DNA from: an uncultured Clostridia bacterium
GTDB lineage: Bacteria > Bacillota > Clostridia > TANB77 > CAG-508
Reading direction: 5' to 3'
DNA: 64,000 nt
Assembly (NCBI GenBank): GCA_934162205.1
Contig: CAKPIA010000008.1
Span: 10,083 to 74,082 of the forward strand
This document shows positions 63,981 to 64,000 of the stretch, in pieces (position 1 is the first letter of the stretch; each line of letters starts with the position of its first letter). Under the pieces are notes generated by a model. That model was not told the origin of the DNA and did not search any database. It saw only the letters and a program-made list of their open reading frames with translations. The translations under genes were made by a program, and so were the position numbers.

Positions 63981-64000
63981 TTAAATTTCACCTCCTACTT

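Noticed and set aside
1..64000. tRNA or rRNA genes, CRISPR arrays, prophage or transposase genes
   Set aside because: I saw no cloverleaf with CCA-end pattern, no regular spaced repeats, and no integrase, transposase or phage structural protein.

Overview
The window is a chromosomal segment of a low-GC, spore-forming, Gram-positive bacterium of the Clostridia type. Most protein-coding sequence looks about one quarter G+C. The evidence for this assignment is sporulation sigma factor SigH, a YtaF/MntP-type membrane protein, a sporulation-type polysaccharide deacetylase, meso-diaminopimelate biosynthesis through DapL and DapF, strong AGGAGG-type ribosome binding sites, and intrinsic terminators after most units. 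The many secreted or anchored proteins with a pilin-like N-terminus suggest an uncultured gut lineage; that last step is inference.

Layout. 1-5.6 kb: 3' part of a YtaF-like gene, a 73-aa orphan gene, smc, trmL and an anchored protein. 5.8-14.3 kb: purC, an RNA methyltransferase, mfd, a 129-aa orphan, topB and an HD hydrolase. 14.4-23.7 kb: a large pilin-like surface protein, leuS, an AlgJ/AlgI-like O-acetylation pair and a putative metalloprotease. 23.7-30.3 kb: a repair and wall-recycling operon read leftward (ogg, addB, pgeF, LD-carboxypeptidase, family-4 uracil-DNA glycosylase). 30.5-32.1 kb: a pilin-like protein with a C-terminal C-type-lectin/formylglycine-enzyme fold whose last 130 bp look like the variable repeat of a diversity-generating retroelement (DGR). 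32.1-41.4 kb: a micro-ORF, YitT, radical SAM protein, rnc, an LRR surface protein, two pseudouridine synthases, lspA and a polytopic membrane protein. 41.4-54 kb: ssb, polysaccharide deacetylase, a phosphodiester glycosidase, sigH, murI, split TauE halves, rarA, ruvA and dapL. 54-64 kb: murE, dapF, mtgA, acpP, plsX and the str operon (rpsL-rpsG-fusA-tuf).

The most unusual signal is in translation. sigH, rarA and the polysaccharide deacetylase gene are each interrupted by one extra C that creates an in-frame CGG codon. In all three, skipping that one base restores a conserved glycine and a normal-length protein. Reading every other native gene on both strands I found no in-frame CGG at all; the only other in-frame CGG codons are in three foreign-looking genes (73-aa ORF, 129-aa ORF, purC). 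The simplest reading is that CGG is unassigned or starved in this organism and acts as a +1 frameshift site.

A second theme is small single-gene insertions. Four genes (73 aa, purC, 129 aa, 79 aa) each have their own promoter with a 17-bp spacer, a strong ribosome binding site and a terminator. Their base composition is richer in G+C than their neighbours, which suggests acquisition. No tRNA, rRNA, CRISPR array, transposase, prophage or reverse transcriptase gene was found.
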